Source of the DNA: UBA6168 sp041163745
GTDB lineage: Bacteria > Bacteroidota > Bacteroidia > Chitinophagales > Saprospiraceae
Direction: 5' to 3'
NCBI GenBank assembly: GCA_041163745.1
Contig: JBEAQU010000037.1
Coordinates: forward strand, 1 to 64,000
DNA: 64,000 nucleotides
Each line of letters begins with the position of its first letter. Position 1 is the stretch's first letter. Both the position numbers and the translations under genes were made by a program. The notes below the pieces were generated by a model. The model had not been told where the DNA came from. It made no database searches and saw only the letters and a list, made by a program, of their open reading frames with translations. Below are positions 40,522 through 49,309 of the stretch, piece after piece.

Positions 40522-43275
40522 TCAGTGCAGCCGAACCAAGCGGCGGGTCAGACGCTCCGAACCGGTGGTGAGCCGGACGAAATATACACCGGGTGGCAGA
40601 TTTTGCGCCAGGCGGATCGGAATCCGGTGTTGCCCCGGCGGCACAATACCGACCTCATGCCGCCAAACGCTCCGTCCTTCCGGTGTGAAAACATCCAACC
40701 GGATGTTCGTGGTACGACCGACCAGCAGATCGACGGTACATGCTTCTCGGAAGGGGTTGGGATAGACGCTCCATTCCGGTATGGGTCGGGCGTCATCTGC
40801 CAAACCGCTTAGACATGCAGTTTGGAAAGTGCGGTATTGGTATTGCCCGAGCCCGAAATCGCAGATGGAACGAATCCGAACCTCGTAAGAGGTACATTCG
40901 TCCAGACCGGCCAGCTGGTAGGATGTCCCCGTCACGGAGACAGTCTCCCAATCGTCCGTCCCACCAGACAACCGGTATCCGACTTCATAGCTGATGGCAT
41001 TGGAAGGGCCCTCCCAGGTCAGTTGGACGGAAGACAGCGTGGAATCCAGGACCAGCTCGCCTGCGTTCGCGCAAGGAATGGACGGCCGGAAAAAAGCCGT
41101 CACCGTATCGCCGCCGATGGTCGTGGAGAGGCCGAACTGAATGGCTTCCGCAAAGGCATCCGGCCCGAAGGAATGGTTCGCCACCTCCCAATGGTCCAGC
41201 TCCCATCCGTCCTGGGGCAGCGATTGGAAGGAAAGCTGGGTGCCACTGAAATAATCCCCCACGAAAGGAAAGCCTGGCGGCACGAAGGTGTTGACCCGTA
41301 CCTTGTTCAGCACGTTGGCGGGTTTCACCTGAACCAGGACAGGGAAAGGCCCTTCCACATCATAGCAATCCACGATGCCGGGATCCAGGAATTCACAACG
41401 GGCGAGGATGAAGTTGCGCAGCTGTTGCACATTGGACAGCCAGGATGCCATGGAACCGCCCCATTTGTCGAATTGGCCCTGCATTTCCGGACTGATATTC
41501 GCAACCATGGAATCCAGCAGGGTGACCATGTAATCGCAGCCCAGGTAGGAATTGTTCAGGTCGGCGTATCGGTTGACATACAGGGAATGGAAGGTCTCGT
41601 TTGCCAACAGGGCCGATACCAGGTCTCCGTGCCCTTCGAAATCACTGCTCAGATTTTCGGCGAAGCAGGGCAGGGCGGTAGGTGAATCGTTGGGAATGCC
41701 CGTGTAGTTGGTGTAATGGCCGAAGGATGCGTCCATATCCCAGAGGGTGTAGCGCCATTGCCGTGCACCGCCTTCGGGTTTGCGGCCCCGCCACCAGGCG
41801 GTGTTCCAGTTCAGCCAGTCCTTGCAGACCACATGGGTGTTGATGATCATGTAGTCGATGAGGCTCAAGACGTTGAGTTGCTCCTGGACATAGTCGTAGT
41901 TGGCATCCAGGGTCATGTCCTCCGTCAGTATGAAATCGTGCAGCGCATCCCAGTCTGCCCGGCTGCCGTATTCCTCCCAGGTTCCGCCCCAGGTCTTGAT
42001 GTAATCGATCCATTTCTCGCCCTGGTCGTAATAGTGACGGGTATAATCGGGGTCGTCGACCTTTTCCCGGATTTCATAAACGCCCCAATAATTCCCATTG
42101 ACATACAGGACACAGGGTTCGTAAGTCCGCTCATCGAGCTCCAGTCCGGCGCGTTGCGACAAAGTATGGACATAGGCGTCCCGGATATGGGCGCCGCCGT
42201 TGCTGAAATTGTAATTGTCATTGGCGGCGGCCTTGAGGATCAGCCGTTGGAAATTGTCGCGGTCCTTGGTAGGGAACAGTTGGTCGGAGATGGAACTGGC
42301 ATAGCCCAGCTGGTCGCGGGTGATGTAATCCACGCCCCGTTGGGGATAGGCCCAGGAATCGTTCCCATGTTTGTTGAACTCTCCGTAGGCCGCATCGATA
42401 CGGGTTCCGTTCCGGAAAATCTCGAAACTACCGGTCGGTTCGTTTTGGGTGCCGTCCAACAGGGCGGCGACACCGTTGCCGGCGATGGAGACGACCGGGA
42501 TGCTATGGTTCACGCCGATAAGGAAGGTGTTTCCGTCCGTGAAGCTCGGCAGCAAGGCGGGATTGGACGGGAATGCTTTTGTTTTGAGTACCGTCGTTTG
42601 CGACAGGGTGATGGGATTGCTGTAAGCCGGAGAGTTGGCGGCAGGTTCCGACCCATCGAGTGTATACCGGACGGTCGTCCCTTCGGGTACGGTGACACTA
42701 AGTTGGATCGGACCGGGATGAAACCCGGCGGCATGGCTGGCGGAGGGTAGGGGAGCATATCCGATGGAAGCGTCCGCATTGGGGCCACCTGGTGTAGGAA
42801 CGGCGAAGACACCCCATTCGGGCGCCGCGTCCTCGACCCGGCCGGTCGAGTGGTTCGCCTGGTTCGGCTGTACGATCTGGAAGGCATCGAGCAACACCTG
42901 TTGGGGATCGAACAGAGCGATGTATTCCTGTTTGGTCTGGGTGATCTTGAAGCCTGCATGGACGGCCCCGCCGGGGCTGAGCTCGTCGCGGTCCGATGCG
43001 AACACCAGCAGATATTCGCCCGGGTCGATGGACACGCCTGCAGGGAATGGCCATTTGTCTGTATTCGTCACCTGGTCCGACAGAAAATAACCGGAAAGAT
43101 CCACGGTCTCCGTACCGACGTTGTAGAGTTCGATCCAATCCTCCCGCTCCCCGTAATTATCCGTGATACCGTTGCGATTGGCGGCGCTGAATTCGTTGAT
43201 GATGACCTGTGCCACCGAAGTCCGGTACGACAGGCCCAGGAGCAACACCAACAGGGATGGCAGTAAACGAATCAT
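40522..43275 (-). CDS. Secreted CotH-kinase / lamin-tail protein with T9SS type A tail
   Basis: 917 residues with a signal peptide (LLPSLLVLLLGLSYRTSVAQ). Residues about 24-140 are a lamin-tail domain (IINEFSAANRNG, DWIELYNVG). Residues about 180-245 are a chitobiase-like C-terminal unit (VRYTLDGSEP). Residues about 260-640 are a CotH kinase domain: FQRLILKAAANDNYN, CVLYVNGNYWGVYEIREKVD and WDMDASFGHYTN. Next comes a fibronectin-type III domain (about 735-825). The last 80 residues (YPNPFREACTVDL, LPPGVYFVRL) are a T9SS type A signal. CotH proteins are atypical protein kinases; the substrate outside the cell is unknown. It sits 72 bp after the large adhesin gene, possibly one transcript. Confidence 0.9.
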   Translation of the reverse strand: MIRLLPSLLVLLLGLSYRTSVAQVIINEFSAANRNGITDNYGEREDWIELYNVGTETVDLSGYFLSDQVTNTDKWPFPAGVSIDPGEYLLVFASDRDELSPGGAVHAGFKITQTKQEYIALFDPQQVLLDAFQIVQPNQANHSTGRVEDAAPEWGVFAVPTPGGPNADASIGYAPLPSASHAAGFHPGPIQLSVTVPEGTTVRYTLDGSEPAANSPAYSNPITLSQTTVLKTKAFPSNPALLPSFTDGNTFLIGVNHSIPVVSIAGNGVAALLDGTQNEPTGSFEIFRNGTRIDAAYGEFNKHGNDSWAYPQRGVDYITRDQLGYASSISDQLFPTKDRDNFQRLILKAAANDNYNFSNGGAHIRDAYVHTLSQRAGLELDERTYEPCVLYVNGNYWGVYEIREKVDDPDYTRHYYDQGEKWIDYIKTWGGTWEEYGSRADWDALHDFILTEDMTLDANYDYVQEQLNVLSLIDYMIINTHVVCKDWLNWNTAWWRGRKPEGGARQWRYTLWDMDASFGHYTNYTGIPNDSPTALPCFAENLSSDFEGHGDLVSALLANETFHSLYVNRYADLNNSYLGCDYMVTLLDSMVANISPEMQGQFDKWGGSMASWLSNVQQLRNFILARCEFLDPGIVDCYDVEGPFPVLVQVKPANVLNKVRVNTFVPPGFPFVGDYFSGTQLSFQSLPQDGWELDHWEVANHSFGPDAFAEAIQFGLSTTIGGDTVTAFFRPSIPCANAGELVLDSTLSSVQLTWEGPSNAISYEVGYRLSGGTDDWETVSVTGTSYQLAGLDECTSYEVRIRSICDFGLGQYQYRTFQTACLSGLADDARPIPEWSVYPNPFREACTVDLLVGRTTNIRLDVFTPEGRSVWRHEVGIVPPGQHRIPIRLAQNLPPGVYFVRLTTGSERLTRRLVRLH

Positions 43276-43347
43276 GAAAAATCTTTATTTGAAGACAAAA
43301 GTGATGAAAAACGGTCCCAACAGTCGAATCCACGGAAACAAGGTCCG

Positions 43348-46300
43348 TCAACGGACCAACGTCGTGTTTCCTTTGTACACTTCCTTGCGACCGTCCACAA
43401 AGGAGACTTCGACCACCCAGGCGTACACCCCTGCCGGCATGGCTTTGCCCCGGAAGGAGCCGTCCCATCCGACGGACAGGTCATTGATAGCGAATTCCGC
43501 GGCCTCATATAGTCGTTCGCCCCATCGGTCGAAGACCTGGAAGCGTTCGATTTGGTCGACCATGCGGCTGTCTCCATGGACATGGAGGAGGTCGTTCGCG
43601 ACATCACCGCCGGCGGCGGGAGCGAATCCGGTCGGGACCGTGACGAACCGGGTTTCGAGCACGAAAAGGTTGACTTGGTCGCTGGCCCGGCAGCCGAAGG
43701 CGTCTGTTACGGTAAGCGACACATTGGTCGGGCTGGTCGCGAGAAAGTTGGCGGTGGAGGTGTTCGTAGCGGAAGGAGGAACCTGGGGGTTGTTGGAATA
43801 CCATTCATAGGTGAGCGGGATACCGGTGCCGAAGCTGCTGACGAAAGGTATCAGCTGGTGGTTGGTTCCGTAAGCCACGATGGTATCCGGTCCCAGATCC
43901 ACGACCAGCGGATCCGGATTCGTCAGTTCGATGTCGGTCACCACCCATTCACATCCTTTGCTGTCGCGGATGAAGAGGTCATACACCCCGCTTCCCAATG
44001 CGATGATAACAGGGCTGGCCGAATAATCGACACCATCGAGACTGAATCGGTAGGGCGGAGATCCACCGGTCACATCGGCCGTGATCCTCCCGTCCCGTTC
44101 GTCGGTGCAGGAGACCCCTTGCACGTCGACGGTAGCGTCCATCGGATCCGGTTCGTCAATTGTCACACTGTCCGAAAGGAAGCATCCGCGGCTGTCGGAG
44201 AGCTGGAAGCTGTAGGTGGCCGCCGGCAAGTCGCTCAGCGCAGGCTCGCTGCTTCCGGTGGACCAGAGGAGGGAATACGGGGGGAATCCGCCACTGGCGG
44301 ACAGGGATAGAGATCCGTCCGATGCGCCGTTGCAAAGGACATCCGTCTGCTCCACCGTCGCCACGAGTGCGGAAGGTGAGGAGATGTCGAGGATTGCATC
44401 CGCTTGGCACCCGTTCGCGTCCGTCACGGTAACGGTCGCTGCGCCGGCGGCCAGGTTTGCAGCGGTTGGTCCGGTCTGGCCGGCGGCCGTTCCTCCCCAG
44501 GCGTACTGGTAGGGGAAGGTGCCGCCGCTCGCCTGGACCGTAGCCCCCCCGTCATCCAGACCCTGGCAGGTCAGGTTGACGACAGCGGTGACCTGCAGCG
44601 AAAGCGGAGCGGGGTCTTCCAGCAGCAGGTCGGCGGAGCCTGAGCAACCCAGTGCGTCGGTCACGGTCACGGCATAGACAATCCCTCCTATGAGGCCGTT
44701 CAAAGTAGTGACATCTTCCAATCCGTTGCTCCACTCGATGGACAACAAGCTGGAAATGGGCAAGTTGAGGTTGCCGGCGGAAACTTGCTCCAGGGTCATG
44801 GAGCCGTCGGCAAAACCTGCGCAACTGGCGGGTACTTGGGTGAGCATGACAGTCATCGGACCTTGTTCGGGAATTTCCGCCGTGGCAACGGCAGTACACC
44901 CCGCATCGTCGGTCGCCGTCACTTGGTAACTGCCGGCGGTCAGACCGGACAAACCGGCGCCTTGGACACCATTGTCCCATTGGAAAACATAAGGGGCCGT
45001 ACCGCCGGTCGCATCGGCGGAAAGCATACCGGTAGCCGCCTGGAAGCAGATGGTGTCCGGCTGGCCGACGGCCACGGACAACGGAGCCGTCGGCTGGGTC
45101 ACTTCCAGGCTGTCGATAGCCATGCAACCTTCCGTATCTTCCACGGTCAGGACATACCAACCGGCGGAAATATCCGTCAGGACCGGCTGGTCGGATGACA
45201 AACCGGCCGGTCCGGTCCAGACATAGTCATAAGTGCCGGACCCACCGGAAACGGTCGGTTGCACCGCTCCGTCGTTCCCGCCGAAACAGGAGACCGCCTC
45301 CGCGGTCAAAGAAAGCACCAGCGGCGGCAGGTCGGACAGCATGGCGGAAGCGGATATTTCGCAACCGACGGCATCCGTGATGACGACTGCATAATTCCCA
45401 GCACCAATGCCGGAAAGATCCTGCGTCGTCTCGCCGTTGGACCACACGTAACTGTAGTTGCCGAGTCCCCCTGTCACGGTGAGGTCGATGGCACCTTCGT
45501 TCCCGCCGTTGCAACCGGCCGGAACGACGACCAGCGACAACTGCATGGCGGAAGGTTCCTCCACCAAGGCGCAACCCGATTCGGTACAACCGTTGGCGTC
45601 CGTGACCGTCACGCAATAGACTCCTGCGGGAACGTCTTCGAGATAAACGCCGGACGTACCATCGCTCCAGGAGTATGTGTAGGGAGCCTGGCCGTATTCC
45701 ACCAACGTGAGCACGCTCCCGTCCGAGCCTCCGTTGCAGGAGACCACTTCCGACTCGACGAACAGATTCAGGGCATCCGGTGCGGTGAGTATGACCGAAT
45801 CGACGGCCGAGCAACCGGATTGGTCGGTCGCGGTCACCCAATAGGTTCCGGCCGGCAGCTGCGGAACGAAGGGATCGGAACTGCCGGTGTTCCATTCGAA
45901 AGAGATGTTTCCCGATCCGCCGCTGACCGAAACGGATGCACTTCCGTCCGCGGAATTCGCGCACAGCGGGTTCTGTCCGGACAAGGCCACCACGACGGGG
46001 TCCGGCGACAGGATGGTCACGGTGTCAGACTGTTGGCATCCGTTGGCATCCGTGACGGATACAGGGAAAAACCCGGTCGGCAATCCGGTCACCAGGGTGT
46101 CGGCAACCTGCCCTGTGGCTATGTCCCATAGTATATCGTAGGGCCCGGTTCCTCCGGAGACCTGTACCGAGGCCGTACCGTCGCTCGCACCGGCACAGGA
46201 TATACCGGTGGCGGCAGAGACCAACAGCAGCGGGGAAGGGTCCGACAGGAACACCCTGACCGTATCCGTACAGCCGTTGGCATCGGTGACGTTGGCAAAA

Positions 46301-48843
46301 TAGGAACCTGCCGGGAGACCGGTCAGGATGGAATCCGTCGAATTGCCGGTCCAATCGAATTGGTAGGGGGCTGTCCCGCCGGATACGGAAATGGTGACCG
46401 CACCGTCGGACAGACCGGCGCATGCGACCGGAGCGACCTGGACACCTTGCAGGACCAACGCGTCGGCCACACCGACATCCACCGGCAGCACGTTCGGGCA
46501 ACCCCAGGCGTCCACCACGGTCACCTGGTAGCTCCCTGGCGGAAGTCCGCTGAAAAAGCCGTCTGAATTGGAGACCGTATCCAACAGGAAGGTATATCCT
46601 CCGGCGCCGCCGGAAGCGGACAGCTGGAACGAACCGTCGGAGAACCCGGAGCACGTCACGTCCGTCACGGCATCCGCGGTCAGGACGGGTGCATCGCAAT
46701 CCGGTGTCTGGCAGGTGACGGTTCCCACCGCTCCGGGGCAAGCCCCTTCCGCGACCACTTCGATGGTGACACTTTGGTTGAGCAGCAGTCCGTTGACCGT
46801 GTGGGAGAGGGGACCGCCGTTCGGCAGCACCCAGTTGCCATTGCCCAAATTGATGAAATATGTCTGGGCCTGGTCGACCGGTTCCCACTCGAAAGTGATG
46901 CTTTGGTTGGTAATGGGGCCACATGTCACCACCGGAGCCGGCAGGCTCTCATCCACGAGAACGGTCACCGTATCGTAAACCGAACAGCCGTAGGTATCCC
47001 AGGCGGTGACGAAGTAAGTGGTGGTGGTGTCCGGACTGGCCAGTGGGTCCGGGCAGTCGGTGCAGCTGAGTCCGGTCTCCGGTTCCCAACGGTAGTAGAG
47101 CTGATAAAGCGGCTCGAAGGTGATGCTCCAGTCGAGCAGGGTGCCGCTGAATCCGGTCTGGTCATCGATGACCAGTAGTTGCCAGGTGCCGTTGGTGGGG
47201 AAGGTGCCGTCCCAGAGGTCGGACCAGATCCCTTCCGGCTGATAAGTGCCGTTGGAGAAGGGCGCGCCCACCCCGGAGCCGCAGGGCGTCCAGGGTTGTC
47301 CGTCCAGGATGGCGCCGGATGCCGTCGGACTGAAACAAACCTGGTCATAATGGTCGCAATTGGAACCATTGTCGGAACTGAGTTCGATGAATTGTCCGCC
47401 CGGTGAAATCAGGAACAGGTCCAGGTCGTCCACCCACTTATGATCGATGTTCACGCAGACCGAACGGATGACCCCTTCCTCGAGATAGACCGGTTGCACC
47501 CCGGCCACGACAATCGGGGAATAGGTTGGGGCGGTATGGGAGACCGGATAATCAGTGTCGTTGATGAAAGTGGGCGGCGTCGGCAGGGGGATGGGCAAGG
47601 TGGCATCCAGCACGATGGTGTCACCGGTGCACAGGGCTGTGTCCGGCGGCAATCCGGGCGGGAGGATTTGGTTGTCGCGGATGAACAGCCAGAAAGTGTC
47701 GCGGTTGCAGATGTCGCGTTGCACGTCGAAGCCGACGGTCTCGGTACCTTCGGGCAGGAAGTCCTCTATGGCGGTGACCAGTATTTCCAGTACACTGTCT
47801 CCCTGGGGTATGAAGAGTTCCGTCGGGATGAGTTCGTAATCCACACCGTTCTCGGCGCTACCGAACAGGGTGAAGTCGATCGGGAAATCCGATTCCGCGG
47901 GATTAGGCAGGCGGAAGGTGATGCTGCCGGTTGCGCAGCCTTCCGTGACGGTGCCGTCGAGGCTGATGGTTTTTGTCTCCACCTGGAGTGAGCCGGTGCC
48001 AAAGCTCTTGGCCTCAAGGAAAACACCGGTGTCGTAGGCATTGTCGCCGACATCCGCCACCGCCAGTTTGATGGTGTAGGTCTCGCAGGGGATGACCACG
48101 GCTTCCGCCGTGAAGACCTGCAGATAACCGTCATAGACCGGTTGCACGGCGGAGTTGTTGTTGTCGTTGTAGAATTCCACGAAGGCGGGTGGGCAGCTCC
48201 CGCCGTTTTGCGGATGAATGTTATTGATCGTGACCGGGATGTTGGTGCCGGGAATGAGGGCGATGTTCTTGCCGTTGTTGGAGAAAGGGCCGCTGATGCC
48301 GGGGCCGCTGATGAAGAAACCGAAAACGTCGTTGAAGGAACTGCATGCCCACTCGGGATATTCCTCCGATGCGAAGACATACTTGAACCGAAGGGTATCG
48401 GCCGTCGGGATGAAGGTGATGGTGTATTTCGCGACATCGTTGAGTCCGCCGGAGGCGATCGTCTGCAGGTCCGGGTCGACGACGGCGCTGTTGACGTCGT
48501 TGGAGGCGAATTGTCCGCCGGTGCAGTTCGCGCCGAGCTGTCCGCTGCAGTTGGCATTGGAAGAGGCTGCCCTCCCCGTCGTGAGGATGATGCCCCGGTC
48601 TATACCGGTCGCATTGCCGGCATTTTTGAAATAACCGACCGCCAACGGATCGCCTTCGTATGTGACGTTGAGGACTTCGACCCCTTCTCCCAGAAAAATA
48701 TTGGTGATCAGATTTTCCGGCGTGTAGGGCGGGGTGGTGGCGTCCGTCACCTCCATCTGGGCCTGCATCCGGAGGGAGAGGAAACAGCAGACGATCATCC
48801 AAGCGGCAGCGGATGGACTGGACAAGGATACATACCTTTTCAT
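43348..48843 (-). CDS. Giant surface adhesin: choice-of-anchor L, P domain, twelve SprB repeats, CHU_C tail
   Basis: 1831 residues from MKRYVSLSSPSAAAWMIVCC (signal peptide). A longer start at 48951 is rejected because the TACCTTTG box at 48934-48941 lies inside it. Residues about 20-265 are a choice-of-anchor L type domain (GIILTTG, FKYVFASEEYPEW). About 430-585 is a proprotein-convertase-like P domain (DLDLFLISPGGQ). About 715-1640 holds twelve SprB repeats of roughly 65-77 residues, each with C.G..DG....VSGG..PY...W and LPAGTY.VTVTD.NGC. The last 95 residues (TVPTGFAPAAGGDV, MPAGVYAWVVEV) are CHU_C, a type B T9SS signal. SprB in Flavobacterium is a gliding adhesin; the family link is firm, a gliding role here is inferred. 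Confidence 0.9.
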   Translation of the reverse strand: MKRYVSLSSPSAAAWMIVCCFLSLRMQAQMEVTDATTPPYTPENLITNIFLGEGVEVLNVTYEGDPLAVGYFKNAGNATGIDRGIILTTGRAASSNANCSGQLGANCTGGQFASNDVNSAVVDPDLQTIASGGLNDVAKYTITFIPTADTLRFKYVFASEEYPEWACSSFNDVFGFFISGPGISGPFSNNGKNIALIPGTNIPVTINNIHPQNGGSCPPAFVEFYNDNNNSAVQPVYDGYLQVFTAEAVVIPCETYTIKLAVADVGDNAYDTGVFLEAKSFGTGSLQVETKTISLDGTVTEGCATGSITFRLPNPAESDFPIDFTLFGSAENGVDYELIPTELFIPQGDSVLEILVTAIEDFLPEGTETVGFDVQRDICNRDTFWLFIRDNQILPPGLPPDTALCTGDTIVLDATLPIPLPTPPTFINDTDYPVSHTAPTYSPIVVAGVQPVYLEEGVIRSVCVNIDHKWVDDLDLFLISPGGQFIELSSDNGSNCDHYDQVCFSPTASGAILDGQPWTPCGSGVGAPFSNGTYQPEGIWSDLWDGTFPTNGTWQLLVIDDQTGFSGTLLDWSITFEPLYQLYYRWEPETGLSCTDCPDPLASPDTTTTYFVTAWDTYGCSVYDTVTVLVDESLPAPVVTCGPITNQSITFEWEPVDQAQTYFINLGNGNWVLPNGGPLSHTVNGLLLNQSVTIEVVAEGACPGAVGTVTCQTPDCDAPVLTADAVTDVTCSGFSDGSFQLSASGGAGGYTFLLDTVSNSDGFFSGLPPGSYQVTVVDAWGCPNVLPVDVGVADALVLQGVQVAPVACAGLSDGAVTISVSGGTAPYQFDWTGNSTDSILTGLPAGSYFANVTDANGCTDTVRVFLSDPSPLLLVSAATGISCAGASDGTASVQVSGGTGPYDILWDIATGQVADTLVTGLPTGFFPVSVTDANGCQQSDTVTILSPDPVVVALSGQNPLCANSADGSASVSVSGGSGNISFEWNTGSSDPFVPQLPAGTYWVTATDQSGCSAVDSVILTAPDALNLFVESEVVSCNGGSDGSVLTLVEYGQAPYTYSWSDGTSGVYLEDVPAGVYCVTVTDANGCTESGCALVEEPSAMQLSLVVVPAGCNGGNEGAIDLTVTGGLGNYSYVWSNGETTQDLSGIGAGNYAVVITDAVGCEISASAMLSDLPPLVLSLTAEAVSCFGGNDGAVQPTVSGGSGTYDYVWTGPAGLSSDQPVLTDISAGWYVLTVEDTEGCMAIDSLEVTQPTAPLSVAVGQPDTICFQAATGMLSADATGGTAPYVFQWDNGVQGAGLSGLTAGSYQVTATDDAGCTAVATAEIPEQGPMTVMLTQVPASCAGFADGSMTLEQVSAGNLNLPISSLLSIEWSNGLEDVTTLNGLIGGIVYAVTVTDALGCSGSADLLLEDPAPLSLQVTAVVNLTCQGLDDGGATVQASGGTFPYQYAWGGTAAGQTGPTAANLAAGAATVTVTDANGCQADAILDISSPSALVATVEQTDVLCNGASDGSLSLSASGGFPPYSLLWSTGSSEPALSDLPAATYSFQLSDSRGCFLSDSVTIDEPDPMDATVDVQGVSCTDERDGRITADVTGGSPPYRFSLDGVDYSASPVIIALGSGVYDLFIRDSKGCEWVVTDIELTNPDPLVVDLGPDTIVAYGTNHQLIPFVSSFGTGIPLTYEWYSNNPQVPPSATNTSTANFLATSPTNVSLTVTDAFGCRASDQVNLFVLETRFVTVPTGFAPAAGGDVANDLLHVHGDSRMVDQIERFQVFDRWGERLYEAAEFAINDLSVGWDGSFRGKAMPAGVYAWVVEVSFVDGRKEVYKGNTTLVR
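43921..46697 (-). repeat. Twelve tandem SprB-type coding repeats
   Basis: About 2.8 kb of the adhesin gene made of diverged units of about 230 bp encoding the C..DG / GG..PY / W / AGxYxVTVTDxxGC pattern. Copies are diverged at the DNA level, so this is old amplification rather than recent expansion. Confidence 0.8.
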
Positions 48844-48933
48844 CTTGAAGACAAGGTTGGTCATACATTCAATGGCAGAAAACCGACGGCGTTGACAAAT
48901 GCGTCCGTGTTTCCGCCTGGATCTTATTGAAAC

Positions 48934-48941
48934 CAAAGGTA
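48934..48941 (-). promoter_or_regulatory. -7 element (TACCTTTG) of the adhesin gene
   Basis: Exact TAnnTTTG match on the minus strand, about 90 bases before the chosen start. Confidence 0.5.
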
Positions 48942-49195
48942 TGGAAAACACGTCATTGTACCTGACAAATCATCGGTAATGTAAGCTGTGTTCATGTTTT
49001 TCCATCTTCTGGTCCCGCTGGACATGCTGACGACAACCGGGCCTCTTTGGCCGGCGGACCCGTCATTGATAGACAAACGGAGGGTTTTCAAAAACATATC
49101 GGTTCCAGCAGGTCAGACTGTACCTTTTTTCCGGCCGATAAACCGGATTTTGTTCCTGTTCATCTAAAAATCACAGCCAGGAGGCCACGGTTGGA

Positions 49196-49203
49196 TACCT
49201 TTG
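49196..49203 (+). promoter_or_regulatory. -7 element (TACCTTTG) of sppA
   Basis: Exact TAnnTTTG match, about 107 bases before the ATG at 49310. Confidence 0.5.
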
Positions 49204-49309
49204 CAAAGATTGACCTAACGGAATGACCAAGACGGCATCCCGCCGCCGGTACTTACGGCCTGCAGCAAGGCATGTATCCGTCCCGTCGGCATCGATTCAA
49301 ACTAACCAC

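Larger units (their letters stand above)
48844..49309. other. 466-bp divergent region between adhesin and sppA
   Basis: Contains one promoter-like box on each strand (48934-48941 minus, 49196-49203 plus). No gene supported. Confidence 0.5.

Noticed and set aside
43921..46697. Tandem DNA repeats considered as a CRISPR array or satellite
   Set aside because: Units are about 230 bp, in frame and diverged, and encode SprB protein repeats.
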